A program made the translations under genes and the position numbers. Positions 27,977 to 37,567 of a stretch of 64,000 nt of DNA are shown one piece after another. Every line of letters begins with the position of its first letter. Position 1 is the first letter of the stretch. The notes beneath the pieces are model-generated. The model ran no database searches, was not told the origin of the DNA, and was given only the letters and a program-made list of their open reading frames with translations. The stretch is from Nitrosomonas cryotolerans ATCC 49181 (GTDB taxonomy: Bacteria; Pseudomonadota; Gammaproteobacteria; Burkholderiales; Nitrosomonadaceae): positions 1,630,116-1,694,115 of the forward strand of contig NZ_FSRO01000001.1 of NCBI RefSeq assembly GCF_900143275.1, written 5' to 3'.

Positions 27977-29211
27977 ATGAAGCAGATTATACGCAAAGCC
28001 TTTAAATCTCGACTCAATCCAAATTCTGACCAAGTACAGAAGATGGTTGAGTTTGCGGGTGCTAATCGGTTTGTTTGGAATAAAGCCTTAGCAATGAATC
28101 TGTTCAGATTAGAGCAGAAACAGCCATTGCTTTGGTACAACGAGTTGTCATTTTGGCTAAAGCTATGGAAATCCTCAGAAGATTATGGATTTCTAAAAAC
28201 CGTTCATTCTCAACCGTTGCAACAAGCCTTAAAAAACTTAGAAAAAGCGTTCAAAGACGGTTTTGATAAAAAACAGCCTTTAAAACGGATTCCAAAATTC
28301 AAGAAAAAAGGTTTGAGTGACAGCTTTCGTTATCCACAAGGATTTAAGCTGGAGCAAGAGTCTAGCAAAGTGTTCTTGCCTAAAATCGGTTGGGTGAAAT
28401 ATCGTAATTCACGCCAAGTCACTGGTGACGTTAAAAATATGACGATTTCCCGTAAAGGCGGTTATTGGTACGTGTCGATTCAGACTGAGTACGAGACCGA
28501 GCTAAAGCGTCATAGCTCAACCAGTATGATTGGTGTTGATATGGGCGTTACCCGCTTTGCAACCTTGTCAGACGGCTCATACGTAGAACCTTTAAACAGT
28601 TTCAGAAAGAGTTATCAAAGAAACTGGCTTTTGAACAGCGTAAGCTGTCTAAAAAAGTCCGTTTCTCTGCTAACTGGAAAAAGCAGAAACAAATCATTAC
28701 CCGACTGCATGAGCGTATTGCCAATGCTCGTTTAGACTTCTTACACAAAACCTCAACCGAAATCAGCAAAAATCACGCAATGGTCGTAGTTGAGAATTTA
28801 AAGATAGGAAACATGTCTAAGAGTGCCAAGGGCAGTGTTGAAAAGCATGGTAAAAACGTCAAAGCGAAATCGGGTCTAAACAAATCCATTCTTGACCAAG
28901 GATGGGGAATGTTCGTTTCGTTCTTGGAGTATAAACAGGCTTGTTCAGGCGGGGATGTATTGAAGGTAAACCCTCAATACACCTCTCAAACCTGCCCTAG
29001 ATGTCAACATGTTAGTCGTGACAATCGCAAAAGCCAAAGTGCTTTTGAATGTACAGAATGTGGATTTAAAGCCAATGCCGACTTGGTAGGTGTCTTGAAT
29101 GTACTTGAGCGAGGACATCGCTTGTTAGCCTGTGGAGTTGAAACGTTAGTTTCGTCTAAGAAGCAGGAACCAGTAGGCAGTAGCAATACAAACCTACTCT
29201 TAACGGCTTAA
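27977..29211 (+). pseudogene. tnpB: TnpB (copy 2) with a two-base frameshift
   Basis: Identical in plan to copy 1 up to LNSFRK. There an extra AG near 28610 (CAGAAAGAGTTATC against CAGAAAGTTATC) shifts the frame, and the protein ends about 40 codons later. The remaining RuvC-II and zinc-finger half stays open from 28780 to 29211. The first fragment lacks the catalytic Glu and second Asp, so RNA-guided cutting is lost. The 3' end, which would give the guide RNA scaffold, is intact. Confidence 0.92.
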
Positions 29212-29297
29212 TAAGTCGCTAGGAATCCCCTTCGTTTAGGAAGGGGAGGATGTCAAGGGATATGAATTTTGTAACAGGCCGTTACTGAGGCAATGTT

Positions 29298-31796
29298 TTA
29301 AATATCTTTGTCTAATTGATGAGTGAAATCAACGTCTAATAATGCGCTAATCTGATCACTGGGGACAGGATGACAAAAGAAATAACCCTGTATGATTTGA
29401 CAACCCAATTCGCGCATGGCCAATGCCTGATCTCTAGTTTCGACACCTTCTGCAACTAGTTTATAGTTAAGTGCGTTGGCCAAACTAATGATCGCGCCCA
29501 CAAGTAACGCAGTATGGGAGCTTGTTAATACATCATCAATAAATGTTTTGTCGATTTTAATACAGTCTAGCGGCAATTTTTTTAATGAAGCGAGGCAAGA
29601 ATACCCGGTTCCGAAATCATCGATAGCAATTTTCACGCCAAGCTGTCTCAACTGATTGAATATTTCGACATGTCCTTTTGTTTGCATCGCACTTTCGGTA
29701 ACCTCTAATTCTAGATATTGAGCGGGAATGTTAGTTTTCATCAGTAAATCCCGAACCGTGCCAGGTAATGAAGCATCCTGAAAATGTAATGGTGAAATAT
29801 TGACAGCTACTTGAAGATAGGGTAATCCAGATGCGCGCCATTGCGCGATTTGTTCGCATACAGTTTGCAGTACCCAGTTGCCAAAATCGACGATCAAACC
29901 CAATTTCTCAATGTGAGAGATAAATTCACCCGGGTAGACAATAGCTTTTTCTGAGTGTTGCCATCGGACTAATGCTTCAACACTAGTGACCCGACCCGTG
30001 TGCATGGATATCTGCGGTTGAAAATGAAGGATAAATTGTTTTTTTTCACAGGCTTCGCGCAGTATTTGTTCTTTTTCCAAGCGAGAGGCGTCTTGAGTGG
30101 CCATATCTTGTGAATAGAAAACATAACATTGTTTTCCGGCCTGTTTGGCTGCATACATTGCGATTTCCGCTGCTTTCATTAATTCCGTTTCATTGTTTCC
30201 ATCGCGTGGGAAAATTGCGATACCAATACTGATGCGGGGTTTGATTCGTTGATGACTAAGAAACAGTGGTTCATTTATTTGTTGCAAACAACGGTGCGCG
30301 ATATTTGTAATTGATTCATCATTACTGATATCGGTTAAAAGAATACAAAACTCATCGCCGCCTAGGCGTGCTGTAAAACTAGCATAATTGGTTACTTCCT
30401 GTAAACGTTTAGCTACGGCTTTTAGGAACTGATCTCCGACGTTATGGCCTAAGCTGTCATTGATATCTTTAAAATCATCCAGATCGAGAAACAGGAGAGC
30501 AAATTTTTCGTTACGATTATTATTATTGGCTGTCCTGATAGCGATTGTGATATGTTCTTGATAATAAGTTCTGCCGGCAAGTCCGGTTAGATGGTCAAAA
30601 TAGGCAAGGCGATGAATTTTATTTTCATTTATCTTGCGCTGTGTAATATCCTGGACTGTACCCGTAATGATATTTTGACCATTATCGATTATCTTGGTTA
30701 TTTCCTGGTGTACAAAGATAATTTTGTTTTGAGAGACTTGTAATCGATATTCAATGTGTTGAGTAGTATCACTATAAGGTGCTGCCATGATCATTCTTTT
30801 AACGATCTGACGATCCTCTGGTGTGATCAGACGTATAAATCCTTCCAGAGTTGTCTCGAATATTTGTAGATTAATGTCACAGAAATCTGCCAATTGTTCT
30901 GACATTTGGAAGTGATTGTGTTCTACGTCCCAAATCCAGTAGCCTAAGCGCGCGATACGCTGGGCGGCTGAAAGTTGGTGTCGCTTATTTTCGAGCTCGA
31001 TAGCGTTCCGATTGGCTCTCAATATAAATGCCAAGCGATGGATTAAAATAGGGTAGTTAAGTGGATTAACGATAAAATCAGTTGCCCCGCAATCATAAGC
31101 GCGATTAATAGAATCGATATTATCTAAACCTGTTGACATAATAATCGGTATGTTTGCGAGACTGGAATCTGCTCGTAATAGCTGGCAGGTACTGAAATCA
31201 TTGAATTCATCCATTATGGCATCCAGTAAGATTAAATCTGGTTTTTGTTGTTTAATCTTTTTCAGCGCTTCTAAACCATTCTTGGCCTCATCGACAATAA
31301 ATGCTGAAGCTGTTAATACCTCATTCGTGATAACGCGATAGATGGTATTACCATTGATTAATAAAATACGTTTATTATGGCTAGCGGGGTATACGTGTGT
31401 AGCGAACTTATTAGCCACTGTAGCGGGAACTTTGCTAAGCTCTTGGCGTAACGATAATAGAATATCGGGTAAGTTAAGTTTTATCGCCTGCAATAACGCA
31501 TCGATACCCAGCGTGTGACCTTGTCTGGCAATTTTTTCCAATGAAGTTGCGTAGTCTGCCAATGTTTCTGCACCGAGGCTCTTACAGGCTGATTTAAAGC
31601 CATGCGCGATCTTAATTAATGTAGTGATATCTTTTTGATCTAAAGCATGTTGTAACATCTTTATTTCTTTAGGCGCTGTACTTAGAAATAATGAGATTGC
31701 TTTGCTAAGCAAGGTTTCTCCCGTTTCCACGGTAAATTGCCTTAAATTATCAAGTGCCGCAGCATTTAAGGTATTAGTGTCAGATAAGTGCTGCAT
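29298..31796 (-). CDS. HPt-REC-PAS-GGDEF-EAL signalling protein
   Basis: 832 residues with five modules. An HPt domain (about 10-105) with the phospho-His in AHGFKSACKSLGAETLADYA. A receiver (about 140-255) with the acceptor Asp in PDLILLDAIMDEFND. A PAS domain (about 275-390). A GGDEF domain (about 400-555) with intact ARLGGDEFCILL. An EAL domain (about 575-820) with SVEALVRWQHSEK and DDFGTGYSCLASLKKLPLD. It could both make and degrade c-di-GMP, with phosphorelay input. The HPt-before-receiver order with no kinase domain means an external kinase must feed it. It is monocistronic, opposite in strand to its neighbours. Confidence 0.93.
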   Translation of the reverse strand: MQHLSDTNTLNAAALDNLRQFTVETGETLLSKAISLFLSTAPKEIKMLQHALDQKDITTLIKIAHGFKSACKSLGAETLADYATSLEKIARQGHTLGIDALLQAIKLNLPDILLSLRQELSKVPATVANKFATHVYPASHNKRILLINGNTIYRVITNEVLTASAFIVDEAKNGLEALKKIKQQKPDLILLDAIMDEFNDFSTCQLLRADSSLANIPIIMSTGLDNIDSINRAYDCGATDFIVNPLNYPILIHRLAFILRANRNAIELENKRHQLSAAQRIARLGYWIWDVEHNHFQMSEQLADFCDINLQIFETTLEGFIRLITPEDRQIVKRMIMAAPYSDTTQHIEYRLQVSQNKIIFVHQEITKIIDNGQNIITGTVQDITQRKINENKIHRLAYFDHLTGLAGRTYYQEHITIAIRTANNNNRNEKFALLFLDLDDFKDINDSLGHNVGDQFLKAVAKRLQEVTNYASFTARLGGDEFCILLTDISNDESITNIAHRCLQQINEPLFLSHQRIKPRISIGIAIFPRDGNNETELMKAAEIAMYAAKQAGKQCYVFYSQDMATQDASRLEKEQILREACEKKQFILHFQPQISMHTGRVTSVEALVRWQHSEKAIVYPGEFISHIEKLGLIVDFGNWVLQTVCEQIAQWRASGLPYLQVAVNISPLHFQDASLPGTVRDLLMKTNIPAQYLELEVTESAMQTKGHVEIFNQLRQLGVKIAIDDFGTGYSCLASLKKLPLDCIKIDKTFIDDVLTSSHTALLVGAIISLANALNYKLVAEGVETRDQALAMRELGCQIIQGYFFCHPVPSDQISALLDVDFTHQLDKDI

Positions 31797-32168
31797 ATAT
31801 GTTAGTTTGTATTGTAGGAAACTTTGCTTGTTTCTCGCGTTTGAATATCATTTTTCTAGCCTATCTCGCTATTATTGATTCTGATTTGGCAGTTATGATT
31901 AAGGATTATATTGATTGAATGGGAAAACAGATCATTAAGCTTAAAGTTTAACAGGTTGGTAGCGGACGGATGGGTATTATATTGTTGCTTGCAACAGGCA
32001 TGTGTAGTTAGAAAGGTAATGAATATTCAGGTCGGTTATTTTGTTATCGATACAGAGTTGATGCGAAATATTATGCGCGTATTATCTGCTATAGAAGGCT
32101 CCGATGTGATTTTTGTCATTTGATTCAGGATTGGTTACTGTATCTCAGGTTTCTGAACATAGGTTTGT
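31797..32168. other. Gap between two minus-strand genes
   Basis: About 370 bases. A 70-codon plus-strand frame (31911-32123) exists but has no ribosome site or recognisable motif, so it is not called. Confidence 0.5.
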
Positions 32169-33932
32169 TCATTTGTGGGTATTTTTTGACGATTGCCCAT
32201 CTCTGTTTGCTTTGAAAAGGGACTGAAAGAATTTGATACAATTTCCTTGTTTGGTAAATAATTTATTCCATTTTCTGGTTTCAGTAATTTTTCCATTTTC
32301 TAAGACGAAAATACGATCTATTTTTTCTGATAAGCAGTGTTGTTGCGTGATAATCAGTGTAGTGCGCCCCTGCATTAAGGATTCTAATGTGGCTTGCAGG
32401 TGCTGAGACTCAGAATTTATCGTCATGGGTACATCTTCCAGAATAAGGATAGGTGGATTTTTTAGGAATACACGCGCTATGGCAAGATATTGACACTGTT
32501 GTTCAGTAAGTTCTATTTCGCCTTCTCCAACATGAGTTTGTAAGCCTTGTGGCATTTCTCGAATAAAATCCATTGCATGAGAGGCCTGAGAGGCTGCTGT
32601 TATTTTAGCCTCACTAGCACACCGCATTGTTCCATATGCAATGTTAGCAGCAATCGTTTTGTCGAGTAATCCCTGATTTTGTGAAATCATGGCGATATTA
32701 GCGTGCAGGTTAGTCAGCTTCAGGTTCGCCACGTCATGTCCATCCAGTAATATCCTGCCACCTGTTGGGCAGAGGAAGCGTAGGATTAAATCCATGAAAA
32801 TGGTTTTATCGCTACAATTAGGCACTATAAATGCAACAACTTCACCTGGCTTTATAACAAAACTAAGATTGTCGAGAACAGATTCTGCTTGTGAATGAAA
32901 GCTAAAGCTAACCCGTTCAAAAGTTAACTCTCCTTGTGCCGCTTCTATGACCATTGTTCCTGTATCTGGCTTAGATTCATACGTTAAGAATGAAAATAGA
33001 TTTTCAATAGCCCGCTGCCCTTGTTGCAAGTGCTGATAGATACTTGAAATGCGTTGTACCGGTAAAATAAATATTAATATCGCTACAATGAAAGATCCGA
33101 CATCTTCCATAATGATTTTATTGTAATAAGCCTGCTGGGTCATCAAATAAACGATTGCGGTCAGGATGAGGATAAGAATTGCTTGTCCTAAAGATATGCC
33201 AAGTGCCTTGATGACAACTTGATGCATTGTTGCCTGATACACCTGCTCAGCCTGACGCCTGAAGTGTTGCTTTTCGCGCCACAGGCCACCATAAAGCTTG
33301 ATTGTTTTATAATTATCTATTGTATTTAAGAGTCCTTGAGTTAACGCCTCAGATATTTGACGTGCCTGTTGATTTGTTTTGTGGATGAGCCTGTCGAATA
33401 GCTGTATGGACAACACAATTATTGGTGCTATCAATAGTCCTAGTAATGAGAGCTCCCAGTTAAGATAAAACATCCAGGCAGTCAATCCGATGAGGGTGAG
33501 AGAATCTTTCACTAGTATGATGATGACGTTGGAAATGGTATGGGTGATTTGGTCTATATCAACAATGAATCTAGTGGCAAGATTGCAACGAGTTAAATTG
33601 TCGTGATATTGCACGGGCATGTTTAGCAGTTTGTGAAACATGGCTATGCGTAAATCTATTCCCAGTTTATTGCTCGCCGCATTGATCGCATGAATACTAA
33701 TATAGCTCGCTGTGCCATATATTATGAATAGCATAATGATGGCTAATGCGACGAATTGGATTGACTCCGGGTCCTTATTAACAAAAATGCTGTTAAGTAT
33801 CTGCTTGATGAATGCCGGTAGCATCGATAGCGTTAGCGCCATGATTGCCAAAAAAAGGATTGCTATTGATAGCGTTTTCCAATAGGGGGTAATCCATTTG
33901 AGTAGGCGACAGTAGTATTGAGTAATGATCAT
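32169..33932 (-). CDS. MsbA-like ABC exporter with eroded ATPase motifs
   Basis: 587 residues: six membrane helices (about 1-310) then a nucleotide-binding domain (about 340-565) that aligns over its whole length with MsbA (FVIKPGEVVAF, MISQNQGLLDKTIAANIAYG, AMDFIREMPQGL). Nearly every catalytic motif is altered. Walker A is VPNCSDKT instead of GxxGxGK(S/T). The signature is LTEQQ instead of LSGGQ. Walker B is ILILEDVP instead of ILDEATSALD. The H-loop is ITQQHCL instead of IAHRLS. The frame itself is intact. Lipid A flipping by MsbA-type proteins needs ATP, so this is either a non-catalytic partner subunit or a gene losing function. No neighbour encodes a partner. Confidence 0.88.
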   Translation of the reverse strand: MIITQYYCRLLKWITPYWKTLSIAILFLAIMALTLSMLPAFIKQILNSIFVNKDPESIQFVALAIIMLFIIYGTASYISIHAINAASNKLGIDLRIAMFHKLLNMPVQYHDNLTRCNLATRFIVDIDQITHTISNVIIILVKDSLTLIGLTAWMFYLNWELSLLGLLIAPIIVLSIQLFDRLIHKTNQQARQISEALTQGLLNTIDNYKTIKLYGGLWREKQHFRRQAEQVYQATMHQVVIKALGISLGQAILILILTAIVYLMTQQAYYNKIIMEDVGSFIVAILIFILPVQRISSIYQHLQQGQRAIENLFSFLTYESKPDTGTMVIEAAQGELTFERVSFSFHSQAESVLDNLSFVIKPGEVVAFIVPNCSDKTIFMDLILRFLCPTGGRILLDGHDVANLKLTNLHANIAMISQNQGLLDKTIAANIAYGTMRCASEAKITAASQASHAMDFIREMPQGLQTHVGEGEIELTEQQCQYLAIARVFLKNPPILILEDVPMTINSESQHLQATLESLMQGRTTLIITQQHCLSEKIDRIFVLENGKITETRKWNKLFTKQGNCIKFFQSLFKANRDGQSSKNTHK

Positions 33933-34015
33933 AGCGGATATATTTTGAAAGCTTCGTAAAATTGCAGTGATATAAAATCAGAGTAGAACGGCTGATTTAG
34001 TTTTCAGAGATTTAT

Positions 34016-34994
34016 AGTCATCATCTTAACTCACGGGAAACTTCGGCCTTAAGGCCGGGGATAGATAGGGAGTCAGTTTTGCTGATGCTAAAGTCTGTGT
34101 TTTCACCTATTTTTGTTAAGGTGTGTGAATGGAAATTAAGCGCGCATACAAATTCAGATTTTACCCAACTTTTGAGCAAGCAACTATGCTGGCCCAAACA
34201 TTCGGGTGCGCTGGATTTGTCTATAATCGCATGTTGCTCGTTCGCTCTGATGCTGGGTATACCGAGAAAAAAAGAATCGGGTGTCATGCTACCTCCTCTT
34301 TGTTGACGAAGTTAAAAAAAGAGCCTGAATTTGAATGGCTGAACAAGGCTCCCAGTGTGCCTGTGCAGCAATCGCTCCGCCATCTGCAAACGGCATTCGG
34401 CAATTTCTTTGCCAAACGAGCCAAATACCCGTCATTCAAGCGCAAGTATGGGAGGCATTCGGCTGAATACACGTCCAGCGCTTTCAAGTGGGACGGCAAG
34501 TCTCTGAAGCTGGAAAAAATGAAAGATCCGCTGAATATCAGATGGTCGTGCACCCTTCCTAAGGCAGCAAAACTAACAACCGCAATGATCTCTAAAGACT
34601 TAACGGGTCGATACCGGGTTTCCATGCTTTGCGACGACTCTGTTGCGTTAAAGCCAAAGGTTAGCGGAAAAGTCGGCATTGGCTTAGGATTAACGCACTT
34701 CGCTATTCTTTCTACGGGCGAGATTGTGGGTATTGAGCGATGGTACCCAAGCAGCAAACGCTGCTTGGGATGTGGGCATACCGTAAACAAGATGCCTTTG
34801 AATGCGCGCGAATGGACTTGTCCGGAATGCGGATCAATCCATGATCGAGATATCAACGCCGCGCGTAATGTTTTGGCCGCTGGATTGGCGGTGCCAGTCC
34901 TTGGAGAATCTATAAGTCCTGTTTGCATTTAGGTGCGTCCGGGTTGGATTCGTTGAATTGGGAATCCCCTTCGTCTACGGAGGGGAGCAGTCAA
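34016..34994 (+). mobile_element. Solo IS605-family element with only a tnpB
   Basis: The left part has a hairpin-like GGCCTTAAGGCC near 34050, close to the copies' left-end motif AACTTCGTCCTTCAGGGCGG. The right end is GGAATCCCCTTCGTCTACGG then AGGGGAGCAGTCAA, again a hairpin finishing in TCAA. There is no tnpA. The left boundary is approximate. The family differs from the four copies; it would need TnpA in trans to move. Confidence 0.7.
34129..34932 (+). pseudogene. tnpB: Internally deleted TnpB
   Basis: 267 residues against about 400 for the family. The N-terminal wedge and OB-like part is normal (MEIKRAYKFRFYPTFEQATM, KAPSVPVQQSLRHLQTAFGN). The RuvC-I segment reads KVGIGLGLTHFAILSTGE, where the usual GIDLGLTHFA Asp is Gly. 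It then jumps at GEIVGIE to the zinc finger RCLGCGH and TCPECGSIHDRDINAARNV. About 120-140 residues with the catalytic Glu are missing. The frame is kept through the deletion. Nuclease-dead TnpB descendants that act as RNA-guided repressors (TldR) are known, but the size of this deletion favours decay. Confidence 0.85.
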
Positions 34995-35021
34995 TTCAAG
35001 GAGTAATAACAGGAGGTTAAA

Positions 35022-35840
35022 TTGCATAAACGACTCTGGATAATGGGTGTTTTCTCGATTGGCATAGTGCTGGTTGCGTCAATTGTTTCACCGATTCCGC
35101 AATCCATGGCATACCATCAATTTGCTGATCAGCATACTTATTGGGGTGTTCAAAATTTCTTCAACGTTGTTTCTAATTTAGCATTTTTACTCAGTGGTGT
35201 GGCAGGAGTGATATTTATTGGAGGATCACTACAATCACCTGCACATAGTGTATTCATCACACGATCAGAACATTGGCCCTATCTCATTTTTTTTCTAAGC
35301 GTTGTGATGGCCTGTTTTGGTTCGGCATATTATCACTGGGCACCAGATAATGATCGCTTATTGTGGGATCGGTTACCGATAGCAATCGCCTTGATGGCAC
35401 TGCTTGCTGCGACATTCAGCGAGCGTGTCAGTCTGAAATTAGGCCCGCGGCTCATGCCTTTGTTCATCTTGCTTGGAGTTGGGAGTGTGTTGTATTGGTA
35501 CTGGAGTGAACAGATGGGTGCCGGGAATTTGAATTTTTATATTGTGGTGCAATTCTACTCGTTACTGCTGATTGTCTTACTGAGCCTGTTTTTTTCCTCT
35601 CGATATCGTAGAGGAGCAGATATATATGTAGCGCTCATCCTATATGCGATAGCCAAACTGGCCGAAATAATGGATCAGGAAATTTATGATCTGACACAGA
35701 TCATAAGCGGTCACACACTCAAGCATTTGCTTGCGGCACTGGCTATCTGCTGGATATTACGTATGTTACGGAAACGTGAGCCTTTGCCAGAAAAATTATC
35801 AGGACTTTCTAACCCAGATATTTTATCAAATAGCGCGTAA
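35022..35840 (+). CDS. Alkaline-ceramidase-like (CREST superfamily) membrane hydrolase
   Basis: 272 residues with about seven membrane helices. The CREST pattern is visible: NFFNVVSNLAFLLSGVAG, then CFGSAYYHWAPDNDRLLWDR (Ser-x3-His and Asp), then GHTLKHLLAALAICWILRM (His pair). These residues bind zinc in alkaline ceramidases and PAQR receptors. The substrate is unknown. It starts with TTG at 35022 preceded by AGGAGG. Its stop TAA and last codons (SNSA) lie inside the left end of IS copy 3, so the true C-terminus has been replaced. The element at 34016-34994 abuts its 5' side, 28 bases upstream. Confidence 0.82.
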   Translation: MHKRLWIMGVFSIGIVLVASIVSPIPQSMAYHQFADQHTYWGVQNFFNVVSNLAFLLSGVAGVIFIGGSLQSPAHSVFITRSEHWPYLIFFLSVVMACFGSAYYHWAPDNDRLLWDRLPIAIALMALLAATFSERVSLKLGPRLMPLFILLGVGSVLYWYWSEQMGAGNLNFYIVVQFYSLLLIVLLSLFFSSRYRRGADIYVALILYAIAKLAEIMDQEIYDLTQIISGHTLKHLLAALAICWILRMLRKREPLPEKLSGLSNPDILSNSA

Positions 35841-35887
35841 AACTTCGTCCTTCAGGGCGGAGATATAAGCGCACAGGCGAAGCCTGT

Positions 35888-36304
35888 TTAATGCGGTCTT
35901 TGCTGTTGTTCAATATATTGCTTAATAATCGAGAGTGGTGCTCCACCACAACTACCCGCAAAATAGCTTGGACTCCAAAGCATATTACCCCAAAGCTTAT
36001 TTTTAATTTCGGGATAATTCTTTTTGCGAATAAGTCGGCTTGAAACGCCTTTCAAACTATTTACCAAGTTAGAAATAGCAATTTTTGGTGGATAGTTAAC
36101 TAAAAGGTGAATATGATCATGCTCACCGTTAAATTCCACCAATTCTGCTTCAAAATCCAAACACACGTTTTTAAATATTTCTTCCAAATCAATTAATACC
36201 CTTCCGGAGAAAACATCTCTACGGTATTTTGTTACAAAGATCAAATGAACATGAAGATTAAAAACGCAATATCTTCCTGTTCTTACATCGTTATTAACTT
36301 TCAT
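35888..36304 (-). CDS. tnpA: IS200/IS605 transposase TnpA (copy 3, intact)
   Basis: 138 residues from MKVNNDVRTGRYCVFNLHVH. The HUH motif is GEHDHIHLLV, and the catalytic Tyr lies in SIIKQYIEQQ near the C-terminus. As a dimeric Y1 HUH enzyme it cuts and rejoins single-stranded element ends at hairpins. The start at 36304 matches family length; the open frame runs further upstream to 36391 through the tnpB promoter and into tnpB, but that part is not TnpA. Confidence 0.94.
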   Translation of the reverse strand: MKVNNDVRTGRYCVFNLHVHLIFVTKYRRDVFSGRVLIDLEEIFKNVCLDFEAELVEFNGEHDHIHLLVNYPPKIAISNLVNSLKGVSSRLIRKKNYPEIKNKLWGNMLWSPSYFAGSCGGAPLSIIKQYIEQQQRPH

Positions 36305-36327
36305 AGACCAATTCTTTTTTGTATAAT
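36299..36327 (+). promoter_or_regulatory. Promoter of tnpB, copy 3
   Basis: TTTCAT and TATAAT with a 17-base spacer, seven bases before ATG 36335. The -35 is one base weaker than the TTGCAT of the other copies, and that same change makes TnpA codon 2 Lys instead of Gln. Confidence 0.72.
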
Positions 36328-36334
36328 TATAACC

Positions 36335-37567
36335 ATGAAGCAGATTATACGCAAAGCCTTTAAATCTCGACTCAATCCAAATTCTGACCAAGTACAGAAG
36401 ATGGTTGAGTTTGCGGGTGCTAATCGGTTTGTTTGGAATAAAGCCTTAGCAATGAATCTGTTCAGATTAGAGCAGAAACAGCCATTGCTTTGGTACAACG
36501 AGTTGTCATTTTGGCTAAAGCTATGGAAATCCTCAGAAGATTATGGATTTCTAAAAACCGTTCATTCTCAACCGTTGCAACAAGCCTTAAAAAACTTAGA
36601 AAAAGTGTTCAAAGACGGTTTTGATAAAAAACAGCCTTTAAAACGGATTCCAAAATTCAAGAAAAAAGGTTTGAGTGACAGCTTTCGTTATCCACAAGGA
36701 TTTAAGCTGGAGCAAGAGTCTAGCAAAGTGTTCTTGCCTAAAATCGGTTGGGTGAAATATCGTAATTCACGCCAAGTCATTGGTGACGTTAAAAATATGA
36801 CGATTTCCCGTAAAGGCGGTTATTGGTACGTGTCGATTCAGACTGAGTACGAGACCGAGCTAAAGCGTCATAGCTCAACCAGTATGATTGGTGTTGATAT
36901 GGGCGTTACCCGCTTTGCAACCTTGTCAGACGGCCCATACGTAGAACCTTTAAACAGTTTCAGAAAGTTATCAAAGAAACTGGCTTTTGAACAGCGTAAG
37001 CTGTCTAAAAAAGTCCGTTTCTCTGCTAACTGGAAAAAGCAGAAACAAATCATTACCCGACTGCATGAGCGTATTGCCAATGCTCGTTTAGACTTCTTAC
37101 ACAAAACCTCAACCGAAATCAGCAAAAATCACGCAATGGTCGTAGTTGAGAATTTAAAGATAGGAAACATGTCTAAGGGTGCCAAGGGCAGTGTTGAAAA
37201 GCATGGTAAAAACGTCAAAGCGAAATCGGGTCTAAACAAATCCATTCTTGACCAAGGATGGGGAATGTTCGTTTCGTTTTTGGAGTATAAACAGGCTTGT
37301 TCAGGCGGGGATGTATTGAAGGTAAACCCTCAATACACCTCTCAAACCTGCCCTAGATGTCAACATGTTAGTCGTGACAATCGCAAAAGCCAAAGTGCTT
37401 TTGAATGTACAGAATGTGGATTTAAAGCCAATGCCGACTTGGTAGGTGCCTTGAATGTACTTGAGCGAGGACATCGCTTGTTAGCCTGTGGAGTTGAAAC
37501 GTTAGTTTCGTCTAAGAAGCAGGAACCAGTAGGCAGTAGCAATACAAACCTACTCTTAACGGCTTAA
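36335..37567 (+). CDS. tnpB: RNA-guided nuclease TnpB (copy 3, intact)
   Basis: 410 residues with all three RuvC carboxylates: GVDMGVTRFATLSDGPYVEP, HAMVVVENLKIGNMSK and KANADLVGALN, and the zinc finger TCPRCQHVSRDN with FECTECGF. Compared with copy 1 it has small changes (A to V in KVFKDGF, S to P in SDGPYVEP, S to G in NMSKGAKG) and a C-terminus EPVGSSNTNLLLTA. It lies divergent from tnpA with a shared promoter region. Its 3' end and the right hairpin should encode the guide RNA, with the guide taken from the flank after TCAA. Confidence 0.94.
   Translation: MKQIIRKAFKSRLNPNSDQVQKMVEFAGANRFVWNKALAMNLFRLEQKQPLLWYNELSFWLKLWKSSEDYGFLKTVHSQPLQQALKNLEKVFKDGFDKKQPLKRIPKFKKKGLSDSFRYPQGFKLEQESSKVFLPKIGWVKYRNSRQVIGDVKNMTISRKGGYWYVSIQTEYETELKRHSSTSMIGVDMGVTRFATLSDGPYVEPLNSFRKLSKKLAFEQRKLSKKVRFSANWKKQKQIITRLHERIANARLDFLHKTSTEISKNHAMVVVENLKIGNMSKGAKGSVEKHGKNVKAKSGLNKSILDQGWGMFVSFLEYKQACSGGDVLKVNPQYTSQTCPRCQHVSRDNRKSQSAFECTECGFKANADLVGALNVLERGHRLLACGVETLVSSKKQEPVGSSNTNLLLTA

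Larger units (their letters stand above)
27469..29256 (+). mobile_element. IS605-type element, copy 2 (complete ends, both genes broken)
   Basis: 1788 bases. The left end follows TTTAT at 27464-27468 and has a hairpin ACAGGC-GAA-GCCTGT (27515-27529). The right end has the CCCCTTC hairpin and finishes TCAA at 29253-29256. It is two bases longer than copy 3 because of an AG insertion in tnpB. It lies between the WbpM-like gene and the HPt-REC-GGDEF-EAL gene. Confidence 0.92.

Noticed and set aside
31911..32123. A 70-codon plus-strand frame between two minus-strand genes
   Set aside because: No ribosome site or recognisable domain.
34129..34932. Calling the deleted TnpB a TldR repressor of the nearby flagellin
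   Set aside because: TldR proteins linked to fliC lie next to it and keep nearly full length; here fliC is about 28 kb away and a large internal part is missing.
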